From Robertkochia marina (GTDB taxonomy: Bacteria > Bacteroidota > Bacteroidia > Flavobacteriales > Flavobacteriaceae): 64,000 nucleotides of DNA. The notes under the pieces were generated by a model. That model made no database searches. It was not told the DNA's origin and saw only the letters and a program-made list of their open reading frames with translations. Shown here in pieces: positions 44,122 through 53,336 of this stretch (positions are counted from its first letter, which is position 1; every line of letters begins with the position of its first letter). The position numbers were made by a program, and so were the translations under genes. The stretch lies in NCBI RefSeq assembly GCF_004799345.1, contig NZ_SSMC01000001.1:248001-312000 (forward strand), read 5' to 3'.

Positions 44122-45258
44122 ATGAAGCAGTTCAAGAGGGCACATATATCGTTAGGCAGCAACACCGGGGACCGGCTGGAAAATCTGAAGAAAGCAGTAA
44201 GTCTTATCAAGCAGCGAGCCGGAAAAGTTTTAAAGGTTTCTCCGGTCTATGAAACCCCGGCATGGGGTTTTGAAGGAGATGATTTTTTAAATGCCTGCCT
44301 TACCCTCGACACCGAACTGCACCCGCAGGAACTCCTGGAAGTACTCCTCTCTGCTGAGACAGCACTGGGAAGGATTCGCACAACGGAAGCCGGGTACCAG
44401 CCAAGAAGTATTGATCTTGATATTCTGTTTTACGATGGTGCCATCATAGATGAACCGGAATTAAAGATCCCTCATCCTCACATTAAAGACAGGAAATTTA
44501 TCCTGCAGCCTCTTGCAGATATTGCTCCCGAATTAGAGCACCCGGTCTTTAAAAAGGATATCATCTCTCTATTAGACGAATGTGCTGACACCAGCACCCT
44601 CACCAAGACCACAAAAAGTCTTACTTGCACACTAAACGATTTCAGTGGCTTTAACTATATAGCTATTGAAGGAAATATCGGGGCAGGCAAAACCACCCTG
44701 GCCAATATGCTGTCTACTGATTTTAATGGCAAACTCCTGCTGGAACAGTTCGCAGACAATCCATTTTTACCGCGGTTTTACGAAGACAAAGACCGTTATG
44801 CCTTCCCACTGGAAATGTCTTTCCTGGCCGAACGGTATCAGCAATTCCTGAATGACAGTAATCAAAAAGACCTGTTTAAAACATTCATGGTGAGCGATTA
44901 CGACATCTATAAATCTTTGATATTTGCAAGGGTGACCTTACAGGATGAGGAGTTCAAGCTCTACAGACGCTTGTTCAGCCTCATGTATAAAGATGTGACC
45001 AAACCCGACATCTATATTTACCTCTACCAAAGCACGGAACGCCTGCTGGAAAACATCAAAAAAAGAGGTCGGAGCTATGAACAACAGATCGACCCTGAAT
45101 ACCTCAGGAACATCAACAAGGCTTACCTGGATTTTATCAAAACCCAGCCGCAATTAAATGCTTTAATTATTGACATTACCGACCTGGACTTTGTTAAAAA
45201 CACCCAGGATTACCAATATATAATCGATGAAATACACGGTTTTAGGGATAAAAGGTAA
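44122..45258 (+). CDS. folK: Bifunctional HPPK (FolK) - deoxynucleoside kinase
   Basis: 378 residues. Residues 1-~155 are 6-hydroxymethyl-7,8-dihydropterin pyrophosphokinase (SLGSNTGDRLENL, SPVYETPAWGF, RSIDLDILFYDG, IPHPHIKDRKF), a folate-pathway enzyme. Residues ~175-378 are a deoxynucleoside kinase (Walker A EGNIGAGKTTLAN, then LLEQFADNPFLPRFYED and a DRY..PLEMSFLAERYQQ motif). Both active sites look complete. This fusion is known in Bacteroidota and may link folate and dNTP supply. A promoter-like TTACTTTG lies just before the ATG. Confidence 0.92.
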   Translation: MKQFKRAHISLGSNTGDRLENLKKAVSLIKQRAGKVLKVSPVYETPAWGFEGDDFLNACLTLDTELHPQELLEVLLSAETALGRIRTTEAGYQPRSIDLDILFYDGAIIDEPELKIPHPHIKDRKFILQPLADIAPELEHPVFKKDIISLLDECADTSTLTKTTKSLTCTLNDFSGFNYIAIEGNIGAGKTTLANMLSTDFNGKLLLEQFADNPFLPRFYEDKDRYAFPLEMSFLAERYQQFLNDSNQKDLFKTFMVSDYDIYKSLIFARVTLQDEEFKLYRRLFSLMYKDVTKPDIYIYLYQSTERLLENIKKRGRSYEQQIDPEYLRNINKAYLDFIKTQPQLNALIIDITDLDFVKNTQDYQYIIDEIHGFRDKR

Positions 45259-45369
45259 GGTTGCCGTTTTTTTTGACATTTTTTTTGGTTTTACGGCAAA
45301 GGTTGCATTATTTAGGCGCAACATTAACGACCTGGAAAACTAGCTAACTTTACTTATAATTAAACCTTG
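45259..45369 (+). other. 111-bp non-coding stretch after folK, possibly a long 3' UTR or small RNA
   Basis: No gene here. A small hairpin (GTTGC / GCAAC at 45302-45306 and 45318-45322) and an A/T-rich region lead into the strong terminator at 45370. A short independent transcript is possible, but no convincing promoter is seen. Confidence 0.25.
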
Positions 45370-45393
45370 AAGCCCGATCTTTCGGGCTTTTTT
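45370..45393 (+). terminator. Intrinsic terminator after folK
   Basis: 8-bp perfect stem AAGCCCGA / TCGGGCTT, loop TCTT, followed by a T-run. Confidence 0.9.
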
Positions 45394-45406
45394 CTTTTCA
45401 GACCCC

Positions 45407-45943
45407 CTACTTCAAGGCTTCAATTTTTGAAAAGAGATCCCAAAGCACTATTCCGGCACTTACAGAGATATTCAATGAATGTTTGGTGCCATATTGAGGA
45501 ATTTCGACCACCATATCGCAGGCACTTACCACCTCCTGCTGCACCCCTTTTACCTCATTCCCAAAAACAAGGGCATAGGTTTCATCGGCTTTGGGCGAAA
45601 ACTCGTTGAGCATATGGGCGCCCTCTGCCTGCTCCACGGCAATGGTAACCACCCCGGCAGCTTTAAGTTCTTCCACCACCTTTTTACAATCTTTTTCATA
45701 GGCCCAATCTACACTTTCGGTAGCCCCCAAAGCTGTTTTATGAATATCCTTGTGAGGCGGGCGGGCGGTGATACCGCACAAGATGATCTTTTCGATACGA
45801 AAGGCATCTGCACTGCGAAAAACAGAACCGATATTATTCAGGCTTCTAATATTATCGAGCACCACAATTACGGGCGTTTTCCCTGCCTTTTTAAAGGCTT
45901 CTACGTCAAGCCTGTCAAGCTCGCTGTTCTTTAACTTACGCAT
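45407..45943 (-). CDS. TrmH/SpoU-family RNA 2'-O-methyltransferase
   Basis: 178 residues, SPOUT fold with a trefoil knot. Motif 1 is LDNIRSLNNIGSVFRSADAF, motif 2 LVFGNEVKGV and motif 3 IPQYGTKHSLNISVSAGIVLWDL, which bind S-adenosylmethionine. The start at 45943 (MRKLKNSELDRL) matches homologs; 21 more residues upstream in frame look non-coding. It lacks the N-terminal substrate-binding domain of longer RlmB-type enzymes and is closest to tRNA methyltransferases. The target nucleotide is not certain. Confidence 0.9.
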   Translation of the reverse strand: MRKLKNSELDRLDVEAFKKAGKTPVIVVLDNIRSLNNIGSVFRSADAFRIEKIILCGITARPPHKDIHKTALGATESVDWAYEKDCKKVVEELKAAGVVTIAVEQAEGAHMLNEFSPKADETYALVFGNEVKGVQQEVVSACDMVVEIPQYGTKHSLNISVSAGIVLWDLFSKIEALK

Positions 45944-46088
45944 GGTCTTTCTTTGATACTGCAAAAATAGGCTTCTTCTTCGGGAAGAAAAAACAACACC
46001 TTGCAACGGGGCTCATCCCCAAAAAAATAATCAACATCAGGTGTTTATAAAGAATGGAACCCACCCCTGAAACCAGGTGAAAAAACCG

Positions 46089-46096
46089 TAAATTTG
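46089..46096 (+). promoter_or_regulatory. Candidate -7 element for mutS
   Basis: TAAATTTG is an exact TAnnTTTG match. It covers the most upstream possible start (TTG at 46094), so that TTG cannot be the translation start; this supports the TTG at 46121. Confidence 0.5.
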
Positions 46097-46120
46097 AGGT
46101 TCACCAAAAAAGAAAAAGTT

Positions 46121-48730
46121 TTGGCAAAATCGGGAAAGAAAGCGACACCGTTAATGAAGCAGTACAACAGTATTAAAGCGAAATACCCTGATGCTTTATT
46201 ACTGTTCAGAGTAGGCGATTTTTATGAAACCTTCGGAGAGGATGCTGTAAGGGCAGCTAAAATTCTGGGCATTGTACTAACCCAGCGAAACAACGGCGGT
46301 GACCGCACTGAACTGGCCGGTTTTCCGCATCATTCCCTGCACACCTACCTTCCCAAACTGGTAAAAGCCGGAGAGCGGGTGGCTATCTGCGACCAGCTGG
46401 AAGACCCGAAACAAACCAAGACCATTGTAAAGAGAGGAGTCACTGAATTGGTTACTCCCGGGGTGGCCCTGAATGATGATATTCTCCGTTCAAAATCAAA
46501 TAACTTTCTCTGTGCCATACACTATGACAGGAAAGATATGGGTATTGCCTTCCTGGACGTATCCACAGGTGAGTTTCTCACGGCACAGGGCGATGAAGAG
46601 CATATTGATAAACTACTGCAAAACTTCAACCCCAGTGAGGTCCTGATCTCTAAAAAGCATAAGAAAGAGTTTTTAGAGACCTACCAGCGGGAATACCACA
46701 GTTTTTTCATGGAAGACTGGGTTTTTCAGGAAGATTACGCCCACGAAACCCTGAACAAGCATTTTCATACCAGTTCTCTTAAAGGCTTCGGGGTTGATCA
46801 CCTGTACAGTGGCATTATTGCAGCGGGAGCTGCCTTGCACTACCTCAGTGAAACCCAGCACAACCAGCTGAAGCACATCAATACCATCAACCGAATTGCC
46901 CAGGAGTCTTATGTCTGGATGGATCGCTTTACCATCAGAAACCTGGAGCTATACCAAACCAACGAACAGCAAGGGGTTACCCTGCTCGATGTGGTCGACA
47001 AGACCATCTCCCCCATGGGAGGTCGCCTGATGAAACGATGGATGGCCTTACCGCTCAAAAACAGTGAGGATATAAAAAAGCGACAGGAGGTCGTAGGGTA
47101 CCTGAAATCAGAAGAGATTACCCTTGAGAAGATCACCCACTACATCAAACAGCTGAGCGATGTCGAACGGCTAATCTCGAAAGTAGCTACCGGCAAGATC
47201 AATCCACGGGAGGTGATTCAACTTAAAAATTCGCTTGAAGCCATCATCCCGTTGAAGCAAATAGCCGAAAACAGCAAAAATCCGGCACTGAAAACTATAG
47301 GAGAACGCATTAACGAATGTGAAGCGCTCCGTCAACGCATAAAGGAGATTCTCAATGAAGAAGCCCCGGTAAATCCTTCCAAGGGTCAGGTCATTGCCGA
47401 AGGCTATTCGAAAGAACTCGATGAACTCCGCAGTATCGCTTTTTCCGGCAAAGACTATCTCGACGCCATGCTGGACCGTGAAATGAAGGCCACTGGCATT
47501 CCTTCTCTCAAAATCTCCAGTAATAACGTATTCGGCTATTATATAGAAGTTCGAAACACCCATAAAGACAAGGTGCCGGAAGGCTGGATCAGGAAGCAGA
47601 CCCTGGTAAGTGCAGAACGTTATATTACAGAAGAACTCAAGGAATACGAAGCCAAGATTCTTGGAGCCGAAGAGAAGATCGCCGCATTAGAACAACAATT
47701 GTTTACACAGCTGGTGGTCTGGATGCATGAATATATCAACGTTGTAAAGCAGAACGCCCACCTGGTAGCCCAGATGGACTGTCTGGCAGGTTTTGCAATC
47801 CTGGCGAGGGAGAACAACTATTCAAAACCGGAGATCAATGAGAGCTGCAACCTTCATATTAAAGACGGGCGACACCCCGTGATCGAAAAGCAACTACCCC
47901 CGGGTGAACCTTATATTGCCAATGACGTAGTGCTTAACCGCGACGATCAGCAGATCATCATGATCACCGGGCCTAATATGAGTGGTAAGTCGGCTATTCT
48001 CAGACAAACAGCTCTTATTGTTTTATTGGCGCAGATGGGAAGCTTTGTTCCCGCAGCCGAGGCAGAGATCGGCATCGTAGACAAGATCTTTACGAGGGTC
48101 GGAGCCAGCGACAACATCTCTATGGGTGAGTCGACCTTTATGGTGGAAATGAATGAAACCGCTTCCATCCTTAATAACATCAGTGATCGCAGCCTGGTCC
48201 TTCTCGATGAGATCGGAAGAGGTACCAGCACCTATGACGGGATCTCTATTGCATGGGCCATTGCCGAATATTTACACGAACATCCGGCCAAGGCAAAAAC
48301 CCTGTTCGCCACCCACTACCACGAGCTCAACGAGATGAGCGAAACCTTTGAACGCATTAAGAACTTCAATGTTTCGGTAAAGGAACTGAAAGACAACGTG
48401 CTCTTCCTGAGAAAACTTGTTGCCGGCGGCAGTGAGCACAGCTTCGGGATCCATGTGGCACGTATGGCCGGAATGCCCAACCAGGTGATCAACAGAGCCA
48501 ACAAGATCCTGGCCAAACTGGAGAAATCGCACAGCAGCGAAGAGCTCACCAGTAAATTACAGGATGCCAGAGACGAAATGCAGTTGAGCTTTTTCAACCT
48601 GGATGACCCCCTTCTTGAAGAGATCAAAAACGAGATCCTTCATACCGATATTGACACCCTGACCCCGGTAGAGGCTTTGATGAAGCTCAATGAGATCAAA
48701 AGGATGCTGGTGAAGAAGAAGCAGGCGTAG
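46121..48730 (+). CDS. mutS: DNA mismatch repair protein MutS
   Basis: 869 residues from a TTG start ([16 protein letters not shown]). No ATG is available until Met in PLMKQ, and the more upstream TTG lies inside a -7 promoter box. Domain I has the mismatch-contact FYETFGEDA. Clamp and lever domains follow, then the ATPase with Walker [10 protein letters not shown] (about residue 616) and Walker [17 protein letters not shown]. Recognises mismatches and starts repair with MutL. It is complete; no inactivating change was seen. Confidence 0.95.
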   Translation: MAKSGKKATPLMKQYNSIKAKYPDALLLFRVGDFYETFGEDAVRAAKILGIVLTQRNNGGDRTELAGFPHHSLHTYLPKLVKAGERVAICDQLEDPKQTKTIVKRGVTELVTPGVALNDDILRSKSNNFLCAIHYDRKDMGIAFLDVSTGEFLTAQGDEEHIDKLLQNFNPSEVLISKKHKKEFLETYQREYHSFFMEDWVFQEDYAHETLNKHFHTSSLKGFGVDHLYSGIIAAGAALHYLSETQHNQLKHINTINRIAQESYVWMDRFTIRNLELYQTNEQQGVTLLDVVDKTISPMGGRLMKRWMALPLKNSEDIKKRQEVVGYLKSEEITLEKITHYIKQLSDVERLISKVATGKINPREVIQLKNSLEAIIPLKQIAENSKNPALKTIGERINECEALRQRIKEILNEEAPVNPSKGQVIAEGYSKELDELRSIAFSGKDYLDAMLDREMKATGIPSLKISSNNVFGYYIEVRNTHKDKVPEGWIRKQTLVSAERYITEELKEYEAKILGAEEKIAALEQQLFTQLVVWMHEYINVVKQNAHLVAQMDCLAGFAILARENNYSKPEINESCNLHIKDGRHPVIEKQLPPGEPYIANDVVLNRDDQQIIMITGPNMSGKSAILRQTALIVLLAQMGSFVPAAEAEIGIVDKIFTRVGASDNISMGESTFMVEMNETASILNNISDRSLVLLDEIGRGTSTYDGISIAWAIAEYLHEHPAKAKTLFATHYHELNEMSETFERIKNFNVSVKELKDNVLFLRKLVAGGSEHSFGIHVARMAGMPNQVINRANKILAKLEKSHSSEELTSKLQDARDEMQLSFFNLDDPLLEEIKNEILHTDIDTLTPVEALMKLNEIKRMLVKKKQA

Positions 48731-49020
48731 GGAGGTGACAAGTGACAAGTAACAGGTGACAGGTGACAGGTAATATGTTGTTTGAGGGAGGAGCCTGCCT
48801 ATCGGCAGGCACGTTTGAGGGACGAGTTTCAGGGACGAGTTTCAGGAACGAGCATCATGAACGAGCTTCCCTGTCAGCAGACAAGTTCGAGCTAGGAGTT
48901 TGAGAAAAGAGTTTGAGTAAAGTCTTTAAAGGATGTTTTTGCAATCTAAAATTCCGGTGTAGCGGTTAACTCTATCTCGGCGCCCGTGTTGCTCTGCAAC
49001 AGGAAAAATTATTTTTAAAA
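48731..49020. repeat. Repeat-rich gap after mutS
   Basis: No gene. Contents: five 7-bp units (TGACAAG, TGACAAG, TAACAGG, TGACAGG, TGACAGG) at 48736-48770; a hairpin GCCTGCC-tatc-GGCAGGC at 48793-48810; and four 13-bp units of the type TTTCAGGGACGAG at 48814-48865. No T-run follows the hairpin, so the end of the mutS transcript is not obvious. Confidence 0.8.
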
Positions 49021-49024
49021 AATC

Positions 49025-49054
49025 TTTGCAATAAGGAGAATTGTATTAAATTTG
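49025..49054 (+). promoter_or_regulatory. Promoter of the tRNA operon: TTTG-N18-TAAATTTG
   Basis: TTTG at 49025-49028 and TAAATTTG at 49047-49054, spacing 18. A near-perfect Bacteroidota promoter ~50 bp before tRNA-Gly. Confidence 0.75.
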
Positions 49055-49106
49055 CGTCCGCATTACCCCACTAAACACAGGTATTGCAACGTTCAGTAAG
49101 TAATAT

Positions 49107-49179
49107 GCGAAAATAGCTCAGTTGGTAGAGCGCAACCTTGCCAAGGTTGAGGTCGCGGGTTCGAATCCCGTTTTTCGCT
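49107..49179 (+). tRNA. tRNA-Gly (anticodon GCC)
   Basis: 73 nt with a complete cloverleaf: acceptor GCGAAAA / TTTTCGC, D-arm AGCTCAGTTGGTAGAGC, anticodon arm AACCTTGCCAAGGTT with GCC at 49140-49142, and T-arm CGGGTTCGAATCCCG. Discriminator U; the CCA end is not encoded, as is common in this phylum. Confidence 0.97.
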
Positions 49180-49257
49180 CAAAGGCCCACAGAGGCATGT
49201 TCTTATAAAATACGGGGTTGCATCGACCACGTATTTTTTTTACCGATGCGAAAGCAG

Positions 49258-49342
49258 CTCGAGTGGTGGAATTGGTAGACACGTTGGACTTAAAATCCAA
49301 TGAACAGCAATGTTCGTGCGGGTTCAAGTCCCGCCTCGAGTA
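49258..49342 (+). tRNA. tRNA-Leu (anticodon TAA)
   Basis: 85 nt class II tRNA. Acceptor GCTCGAG / CTCGAGT (one G-U pair at the end), anticodon stem TTGGA / TCCAA with TAA at 49292-49294, a long variable arm (around GAACAGCAATGTTC) and T-arm GCGGGTTCAAGTCCCGC. CCA not encoded. Reads UUA. Cotranscribed with tRNA-Gly. Confidence 0.97.
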
Positions 49343-49351
49343 CAGATGCAT

Positions 49352-49382
49352 AAAAAGCCAGGACAATTGTCCTGGCTTTTTT
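49352..49382 (+). terminator. Intrinsic terminator of the tRNA operon
   Basis: 15-bp perfect inverted repeat around GCCAGGACAATTGTCCTGGC, followed by T's. Ten bases after tRNA-Leu. Confidence 0.93.
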
Positions 49383-49387
49383 GTTTC

Positions 49388-49440
49388 CAGGAGCTCCCGA
49401 AAGCCTGACTGGCGTCAGACAGGCTTGCTTTCAGGGAGCG
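49388..49440. repeat. Imperfect GC-rich inverted repeat
   Basis: GCTCCCGAAAGC near 49392 pairs imperfectly with GCTTTCAGGGAGC near 49428, with an inner stem CTGAC / GTCAG. No gene; one of several such hairpins in this genome's spacers. Confidence 0.5.
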
Positions 49441-49512
49441 GATGGGAACAAAAAAGGACGGCCCGAAGGGGCGTGGCTTTTTATGTTCAAATTTATCGTA
49501 TTGGTCTGGCCC

Positions 49513-49767
49513 TTAAAAATACGCCCTTACCTTCTCCTCCATCAAAGCACCCAGACGAATCAACTTGAGCTGTAACTGCAAACACTCCACTTTAGCAGTA
49601 TACATACAGTCTTGCTGCAGGACACCGGTAAACCGATCAATGCCTTTATCTACAGAAGATAACATTTCTTTGATCTCGAGCTCGTCTTCAAAACCAAACT
49701 CAAATTCGTGGGCCAGTTGACGCATGCGGGAATAGGAAGTAATAATGCTCACAAGTTCTGAATACAT
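49513..49767 (-). CDS. Small helical protein of unknown function
   Basis: 84 residues, predicted almost wholly alpha-helical with heptad-like Leu/Met pattern (MYSELVSIITSYSRMRQLAHEF, then VECLQLQLKLIRLGALMEEKV). No signal peptide or known motif. The low Gly/Pro content and regular charge pattern support a real protein, but no homology is visible to me. Upstream lies an 8-bp tandem repeat array. Confidence 0.5.
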   Translation of the reverse strand: MYSELVSIITSYSRMRQLAHEFEFGFEDELEIKEMLSSVDKGIDRFTGVLQQDCMYTAKVECLQLQLKLIRLGALMEEKVRAYF

Positions 49768-50175
49768 AGGTAGCAGGTGTTAGGTTGGTTAGGGTTTTAC
49801 AATATAGGTTTTTTTGGGTTACGAGGGTACGAGGGTACGAGGGTACGAGGGTACGAGGGTAAAGTAAAATTTTCTTCCATTCAATACCTAAGCTTTAAAC
49901 AAGAAATTCCTCCATCCTATTATGGAGAGACTTTTTAAAGCCAAGCAGGGATCTCAACGGCGAGATGATATGGGTAACCTGCCTGCCAAAACTCATTCCA
50001 ACTTGAACCCCAAACAAGCCGGCCAATTGTCAACACCACATTTTCTAACTACTCTCCACAAACTGCTCACTGCAAACCGAGAACTGATAACGGAGAACTG
50101 GGAACTAAGCTTTGAGAACTGCCAAGAAATATTCGTAACTTAAATCGATTTTAATCTCTAACTAATACGCTACAA
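49768..50175. other. 408-bp gap with an exact 8-bp tandem repeat
   Basis: Five perfect copies of ACGAGGGT lie at 49821-49860. Further on (about 50050-50125) there is a degenerate series built on GAACTG/AACTG. A frame of 73 codons crosses the second series, but its residues merely mirror the repeat, so I do not call a gene. The S9 peptidase promoter must lie in the last part; no good box is seen. Confidence 0.7.
49821..49860. repeat. Perfect tandem repeat (ACGAGGGT)x5
   Basis: Five identical 8-bp units with no mismatch. Copy number could vary by slippage; located upstream of both the small helical protein gene and the S9 peptidase gene. Confidence 0.9.
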
Positions 50176-52233
50176 ATGAGAGTACTTCATTATTTTATTT
50201 GTTTGTCTCTGATTACATTCTTATCAACCCATGCCCAGGTAAAATCCAACCTGGAACCCATCGATATCTTTGATATGGAATACGTGTCTGATCCGCAGAT
50301 ATCACCCGACGGGTCCAGGATCATTTATGTTCGCAACTTTAAAGACATCATGACCGACCGCAACCTGTCGAACCTGTGGATGGTAAATTTTGACGGCACC
50401 AACAACCGGCCTTTAACCACCGGGAACCAGAATGACACCTCCCCCCGATGGTCGCATGATGGAAAAAAGATCGTTTTCCGATCGGATAAGGATGACGATA
50501 AGACCAAATTGTACCTCATGTGGTTAGACACCAAAGAAACCTTTGCCCTGACCAATACCCCAACAGCTCCTGGAACAGCCACCTGGTCTCCCGACGACCG
50601 CATGCTGGCCTTTACCATGTTTGTTCCTGAGAAAAAAGAATCCCTCATTAAAATGCCGGCCAAACCTGAAGGAGCCGAGTGGAATGCACCCCCCATCTAT
50701 ATAGACGATATGAGATACAGGTCTGACGGCCGCGGCTATATCAAGCCGGGAAACACCCAGATCTTTACCCTGCCCGTTGAAGGAGGCACCCCCCGCCAAC
50801 TTACATTCAACCCTTTTAACCATAGTAGCCCGGTATGGGCTGCAGACGGAGCCTCCCTGTTTTTCAGTGCTAATGGACACAAGGAAGAGGATCTGGAACC
50901 CGATGACACAGACATCTATAAGGTCTCCCTGGCCAATGGCGCTTTACAGAAGCTCACTAACCGCTATGGCCCGGACAGCAATCCTATAATGTCAAAGGAT
51001 GGTCAGAAAATTGCCTACCTGGGTTACGATGACGAATTACTGGGGTATCAACCCTCCAAACTCTACATCATGAACGCAGACGGCAGTAATCCGAAGGAGC
51101 TTCCCACAGGTATTAACAGAAGTATTGAAGATATCGCCTGGAAGGGCGATAAGGAGATCTATGTTCAATACACCGACAGAGGAGAAACCAAATTGGCCTT
51201 GGTTAACCTAAACGGAAAAACCACCCAACTGACTGGAGAAATGGGCGGACTCTCCCTGGGAAGACCCTACAATGCAGCCGGGTTCAGCGTTTCCAAGAAC
51301 GGGCGCTATGCCTATACCTATGGCACCCCGAAAAATCCTGCCGACCTTGGTGCCGGCGATGGTAAAAAGCAAGCAAGACTTACCTACCTGAACGATGACC
51401 TGTTCACCTTTAAGAAAAAGGGAAATGTAGAAGAGATCTGGTGGAAATCAAGTCATGATCAAACTGACATTCAGGGATGGGTGGTGACTCCCCCGGATTT
51501 TGACCCTAACAAAAAATACCCGATGATCCTCGAAATTCACGGAGGCCCCTTTGCCAGTTACGGTTCTGTATTCTCTGCAGAGGTACAGGCCTATGCCGCT
51601 GCAGGCTATGTGGTGCTTTACAGCAATCCGCGAGGAAGCTCCGGCTACGGCAAAGAATTCGGGAACCTGATTCACCATAACTACCCTAATAACGACTATG
51701 ACGACCTGATGTCGGGGATAGATGCTGTGATCGAAAAAGGATTTATTGATACTGACAACCTCTTTGTTACCGGGGGCAGCGGCGGGGGTGTACTTACCGC
51801 GTGGATCGTTGGGAAAACCGATCGATTCAAGGCCGCCGTGGTGGCTAAACCCGTTATTAACTGGACCAGCTTTGTACTCCATGCCGATAATCCCGCTTTC
51901 TTTTACAAATACTGGTTCGGTAAAAAACCCTGGGAAGATCCGGAGAATTATTTTAAGCGATCGCCCCTGAGCTATGTAGGTAATATTACCACCCCAACCA
52001 TGTTATTAACCGGAGAACAGGATTTCAGAACCCCGATTTCAGAATCAGAGCAGCTCTATGCAGCCCTGAAGATCGAAGGGGTGGAAACCGCCATGGTCAG
52101 AATCCCGAATGCCTCCCACGGCATTGCCAGCAAGCCCAGTAACCTGGTGGCTAAGATCACCGCTGTACTGGCATGGTTCAACAAGTACAAGGATCAGAGT
52201 ACGGACGAAATGACCTCTTCGGTTAAAAACTAA
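50176..52233 (+). CDS. Exported S9 (prolyl oligopeptidase-family) peptidase
   Basis: 685 residues with a signal peptide ending STHAQ. Residues ~30-400 form a TolB/PD40-type beta-propeller (repeated SPRWSHDGKKIVF, TATWSPDDRMLAF, SPVWAADGASLFF). The C-terminal alpha/beta-hydrolase domain has Ser535 in TGGSGGGVLTAW, Asp616 in GEQDFRTP and His648 in NASHGIAS. Likely an acylaminoacyl- or dipeptidyl-peptidase in the periplasm. A proline-iminopeptidase-like lipoprotein follows 25 bp downstream, so the two may finish peptide breakdown together. Confidence 0.92.
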   Translation: MRVLHYFICLSLITFLSTHAQVKSNLEPIDIFDMEYVSDPQISPDGSRIIYVRNFKDIMTDRNLSNLWMVNFDGTNNRPLTTGNQNDTSPRWSHDGKKIVFRSDKDDDKTKLYLMWLDTKETFALTNTPTAPGTATWSPDDRMLAFTMFVPEKKESLIKMPAKPEGAEWNAPPIYIDDMRYRSDGRGYIKPGNTQIFTLPVEGGTPRQLTFNPFNHSSPVWAADGASLFFSANGHKEEDLEPDDTDIYKVSLANGALQKLTNRYGPDSNPIMSKDGQKIAYLGYDDELLGYQPSKLYIMNADGSNPKELPTGINRSIEDIAWKGDKEIYVQYTDRGETKLALVNLNGKTTQLTGEMGGLSLGRPYNAAGFSVSKNGRYAYTYGTPKNPADLGAGDGKKQARLTYLNDDLFTFKKKGNVEEIWWKSSHDQTDIQGWVVTPPDFDPNKKYPMILEIHGGPFASYGSVFSAEVQAYAAAGYVVLYSNPRGSSGYGKEFGNLIHHNYPNNDYDDLMSGIDAVIEKGFIDTDNLFVTGGSGGGVLTAWIVGKTDRFKAAVVAKPVINWTSFVLHADNPAFFYKYWFGKKPWEDPENYFKRSPLSYVGNITTPTMLLTGEQDFRTPISESEQLYAALKIEGVETAMVRIPNASHGIASKPSNLVAKITAVLAWFNKYKDQSTDEMTSSVKN

Positions 52234-52258
52234 AAGTCAGCAACCAACTTCTCATAAA

Positions 52259-53302
52259 ATGAAAAACGTATTCATATTAATGGTTTGGATAATAGCCTTT
52301 ACAAGCTGCAACACCCAACAAAAACCACCTCAGCAAGAAACTGAAGCCATAACCACTACAGATTACCTCGATTATTCGGGGCGTGACGACATTCTTAGCG
52401 GGGGGGTGAAAATGATCCCGATCACTACCACTAAGGGAGATTTCCGGGTATGGACCAAAAGGATCGGCAACAATCCCGATATGAAAGTATTACTATTACA
52501 CGGCGGACCCGGCGGGACACACGATTTCTTTGAGATCTTCGACTCTTATTTTCCCAATGCTCAAATAGAATACTATTACTACGACCAACTGGAATCCGGT
52601 AGAAGTGACCACCCCGATGATCCTGACCTGTGGACTATAGAGCATTTTGTGGAAGAAGTAGAACAGGTAAGGCAGGCACTGGGACTTGACAGCTCCAACT
52701 TTTTTCTCTATGGCCAATCCTGGGGTGGCATCCTGGCCATGGAATATGCCTTCAAATATCAGCATCATCTAAAAGGGCTCATTATCTCAAATATGGTATC
52801 TTCTATTCCCGAGTACAACAAATACGCCAACGAGGTATTGGCCAAACAGCTGCCGGAAGATGTGTTGGCAGAGATCAGGGATATGGAGGCAAAGGGGGAT
52901 TTTTCCAATCCCAGATATGAAGAATTGCTCTACGAACATTATTATACGGAGCATGTGCTTAGAATGCCGCTGGAAGAATGGCCGGAACCGATTATCCGGG
53001 GGTTTGAAAATTTAAATTATGATATCTACCTGGCCATGCAGGGGCCAAGCGAATTCGGGATTGTTGGTGATGCTTCCTTAAAAGACTGGGATCGCAGCCG
53101 GGACCTGGGCCAGATCCAAGTGCCTACCCTGGTCATAGGAGCCGAATACGACACCATGGATCCTAAACATATGGAATGGATGGCAGGGGAGTTTCCGGCC
53201 GGACGCTATTTGTATTGTCCGAAGGGTAGTCATTGCGCCATGTACGATGATTCGGAAACCTATTTTACAGGGCTGATCGATTTTATAAAGAGTATAAAAT
53301 AA
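52259..53302 (+). CDS. Proline iminopeptidase-family lipoprotein (S33)
   Basis: 347 residues. Lipobox IIAFTSC. Alpha/beta-hydrolase with oxyanion motif LLLHGGPGGTHDF, Ser154 in YGQSWGGILAMEYA, Asp in IGAEYDTMDP and His in CPKGSHCAMYDD. HGGPG and GQSWGG are typical of proline iminopeptidases and tricorn-interacting factor F1, which remove N-terminal residues, often proline. The lipid anchor puts it outside the cytoplasm. Confidence 0.9.
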   Translation: MKNVFILMVWIIAFTSCNTQQKPPQQETEAITTTDYLDYSGRDDILSGGVKMIPITTTKGDFRVWTKRIGNNPDMKVLLLHGGPGGTHDFFEIFDSYFPNAQIEYYYYDQLESGRSDHPDDPDLWTIEHFVEEVEQVRQALGLDSSNFFLYGQSWGGILAMEYAFKYQHHLKGLIISNMVSSIPEYNKYANEVLAKQLPEDVLAEIRDMEAKGDFSNPRYEELLYEHYYTEHVLRMPLEEWPEPIIRGFENLNYDIYLAMQGPSEFGIVGDASLKDWDRSRDLGQIQVPTLVIGAEYDTMDPKHMEWMAGEFPAGRYLYCPKGSHCAMYDDSETYFTGLIDFIKSIK

Positions 53303-53336
53303 GAATGCCCTTTCAAAAATTTATTCATCTCAAAAA

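Noticed and set aside
49118-49366. Open frames on both strands across the tRNA genes
   Set aside because: They overlap two complete tRNA cloverleafs and a terminator.
49821-49860. CRISPR array
   Set aside because: The units are 8 bp and directly adjacent with no spacers; no cas gene is in the window.
49922-50143. 73-codon open frame before the S9 peptidase
   Set aside because: Its C-terminal half simply translates a degenerate GAACTG repeat series; no support as a gene.
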